A stretch of 42,157 bases of DNA from positions 1 through 42,157 of the IMG/VR virus record IMGVR_UViG_3300010430_000146; one strand, 5' to 3'. The first letter of the stretch is position 1. The number at the start of each line of letters is the position of its first letter. The position numbers and the translations under genes were made by a program. The notes beneath the pieces were generated by a model. It worked only from the letters and a program-made list of their open reading frames with translations. It ran no database searches and was not told where the DNA came from. Origin of the DNA: a virus. This document shows, piece by piece, positions 40,581-42,157 of the stretch.

Positions 40581-40774
40581 GCAGAATCCCACTTAGCGAC
40601 TGGAAGGAAAAGAACTACCCGGGCAAATGCCCGAGCATGCGCACCTGCCGGAATTGGGCCAATGATGGCTTGATCCCGGGCGCGGTTAAGGTGGGTGGTC
40701 TATGGTTCGTGGATGAGTCCATTGAGAAACAGGCCAATGGCAACAACCGGGTGGCAAGGATACTGGCAGCGTAA
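40577..40774 (+). CDS. xis: Excisionase-like protein
   Basis: 65 residues from GTG 40577. SMRTCRNWANDGLIPGAVKV with GLWFVDES is the MerR-like winged helix of phage excisionases (lambda Xis 72). It is coupled to the gene before and its stop is shared with the integrase start (TAATG). It would bend DNA at the attachment site and steer Int to excision. Confidence 0.75.
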   Translation: MSRIPLSDWKEKNYPGKCPSMRTCRNWANDGLIPGAVKVGGLWFVDESIEKQANGNNRVARILAA

Positions 40775-41916
40775 TGGCACCACGTAAGCGGCTTCGCCGA
40801 AACACGGATCTCCCCGATAACCTTTACCCCAACAAGGTTGGCGGGGTGATCTATTACCGCTACAAGCGGCCAGATACCGGCACCTTCCACAGTCTCGGAA
40901 CGGTCAAAGGCCAGGCAATTGCAGATGCCCGCCAGCTGAACGCCATCCTGATGAAACCGGCCGATCGTGTCGGTCAGGTCCTGGGCACGGCTGAACAAAC
41001 AATGTCGCACCTTATCGGCCGATACCGGAAAGAGTTTCTGCCAGAGCAAGCGCTGGCGCCGAGTACCGTGAAGCTGATCGGTTACAGGCTCAACCGTTTT
41101 GAAAAGGATCTGGGCGACAAGCTGGTGGAATCCATCGATGTGAAGGCATTGGCCGAGTACCTGGACGACAACTTCAAGCGCGATGCCTACATCAAGCACC
41201 GGACCACACTGATCGACCTGTTCCGATTTGCCCAGATGAAAGGCCTGTATCCGTCCGATCTGGATAACCCGGCAGCGGTCACCTACCCCAAGGCCAGCTA
41301 CGAGAAACAGCGCCAGAGGATGACCCTGGAACAATTCAAGGCCATCCATGCCATCGCGCCGGCGTGGATGCAGAACGCTATGGAGCTCGGCCTGGTGACA
41401 CTCCAGGGGCGAACCGAAGTCATCAACATGCAGTTCTCAGACTTCGACGAAAAGACCGGTGTGCTTCGCGTGGTTCGTCAGAAGGTGAAGAAGCACGAAC
41501 ATGCCTACCTTGAGATTGAAAGCCCATGGCTCAAGGGCATCATTGCCCGGGCGCGGAAATCCGATGTGGCCAGCCCGTACATCGTGCACCGGGTGCCGGT
41601 GCGCAAGAACGAAGCACAGGACCGCCAGCACTGGACCCAGTTAACGGCCAACCATTTCTCTGCCGAGTTCCGGAAGTGGCGGGACAAGACCAAGCTGTTT
41701 GACGATGTGCCGAAAGAGCAGCGCCCTACTTTTCACGAGATCCGGGCCTTGGGCTCATGGCTCTACAAGAAGCAAGGATTCGATACGGAGAGCTACGTTC
41801 AGCCGCTCATGGCTCACGCCACGGAGGCGATGACAGAGCATTACCAGAAGGGCCACGAACAGGAATGGGTGCGGGTAAAAGCAGAGCTGGACATCACTAA
41901 ATTACTGCCGAGGTGA
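40774..41916 (+). CDS. int: Tyrosine integrase (lambda Int type)
   Basis: 380 residues. The N-terminal arm-binding domain (NLYPNKVGGVIYYRYKRPDT) is of lambda Int type, followed by a core-binding domain at about 75-165. The catalytic set is R213 (QGRTEV), K237, H321 and R324 (FHEIRALG), H348 (MAHAT) and Y357 (EHYQKG). All are present, so it should be active. It lies beside attR at the end of the rightward operon. Confidence 0.93.
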   Translation: MAPRKRLRRNTDLPDNLYPNKVGGVIYYRYKRPDTGTFHSLGTVKGQAIADARQLNAILMKPADRVGQVLGTAEQTMSHLIGRYRKEFLPEQALAPSTVKLIGYRLNRFEKDLGDKLVESIDVKALAEYLDDNFKRDAYIKHRTTLIDLFRFAQMKGLYPSDLDNPAAVTYPKASYEKQRQRMTLEQFKAIHAIAPAWMQNAMELGLVTLQGRTEVINMQFSDFDEKTGVLRVVRQKVKKHEHAYLEIESPWLKGIIARARKSDVASPYIVHRVPVRKNEAQDRQHWTQLTANHFSAEFRKWRDKTKLFDDVPKEQRPTFHEIRALGSWLYKKQGFDTESYVQPLMAHATEAMTEHYQKGHEQEWVRVKAELDITKLLPR

Positions 41917-42034
41917 CTGGATTTATACAGTGCGTAATTCCCTGATTTCCTTGGTTTCCCCTCTTGCCGTCATTGCCTGCCGGCATTAAGGAGGTTTCTC
42001 TTTGACTTCATGCACTTAGCGCCGCAATGTCGGC

Positions 42035-42082
42035 ACCTTGACATGGTAGAGGTCCGCGGTTCGAATCCGCGTGGTCCTACCA
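42035..42082 (+). other. attR: 3' part of tRNA-Val(GAC)
   Basis: Anticodon loop TTGACAT (GAC at 42040-42042), then stem GGTAG, a variable region, T arm CGCGG/CCGCG, and acceptor half TGGTCCT-A-CCA. The 5' half is absent: the bases just before the loop (GC) do not pair with the 3' side of the anticodon stem, and no D arm lies upstream. This is what integration into the 3' half of the tRNA gene leaves at one end; the full gene should be at attL, outside the window. The gap from 41917 to here holds no gene and must contain Int arm sites, which I cannot mark. Confidence 0.75.
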
Positions 42083-42094
42083 ATCCTGCAGAAG

Positions 42095-42127
42095 AAGTCG
42101 CTTACAGCTTTGCTGGGCGGCTTTTTT
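42095..42127 (+). terminator. Host tRNA terminator
   Basis: Stem AAGTCG/CGGCTT with an inner CAGC/GCTG stem and TTT loop, then seven T. It follows the tRNA end by 12 bases and should be host DNA, marking the prophage-host border just before it. Confidence 0.7.
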
Positions 42128-42157
42128 TGTGCCTCGCATTTGCTGTTAGCAGTCGTA

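Noticed and set aside
42021-42082. Complete tRNA gene at the right end
   Set aside because: The anticodon stem does not pair on its 5' side and there is no D arm or 5' acceptor; only the 3' part is present.
1-42157. Insertion sequences or transposases
   Set aside because: No transposase-like protein or terminal inverted repeats were seen.

Overview
This window is most of a lambda-like temperate siphophage integrated in a Gammaproteobacterium. High GC, the phage gene families, PEP-CTERM cargo and the general look of the proteins suggest a marine genus such as Marinobacter; that host is an inference. The left end of the prophage lies outside the window. The right end is an attachment site at about 42035-42082, made of the 3' half of a tRNA-Val(GAC) gene, followed by a host terminator.

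The layout follows lambda in mirror image. A CI-like repressor (29235-30143, +) sits between two promoters with the same -35 (TTGACA), 17-base spacer and -10 (TGTTAT). Both are covered by the operator AACAAC-N4-GTTGTT. The leftward (PR-like) promoter at 29141-29169 drives cro, a structured leader, an exported protein, an RdgC-FtsK-gamma fusion, a Rha-type regulator, an O-like initiator with an 11-bp iteron array inside the gene, a DnaC-like loader, a nin-like block and a Q-like late regulator. A late promoter candidate (22152-22179) overlaps the end of the Q-like gene. It is followed by three terminators, then the lysis genes (DUF5675 protein, two small membrane proteins, nested Rz/Rz1), three tail-like genes, terminase, head and tail genes. 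The tail genes include a -1 frameshift chaperone pair and the tape measure gene. The rightward (PL-like) promoter at 33671-33699 drives an HTH/membrane protein, small genes, an orphan C5 methyltransferase, more small genes, xis and int, ending at attR.

Between the two early promoters, where lambda carries rexA and rexB, lies an AT-richer three-gene operon with its own promoter: a TIGR04255-like protein, an unknown protein and a HEPN-like protein. Beside it are two genes for exported proteins, one VasI-like and one HNH nuclease. This is the best candidate for an undescribed exclusion system. Other cargo includes two PEP-CTERM proteins around the lysis cassette and a secreted DUF4124 protein between the tail chaperone and the tape measure.

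Functions are assigned by recognising motifs and gene order by eye; no database search was run.
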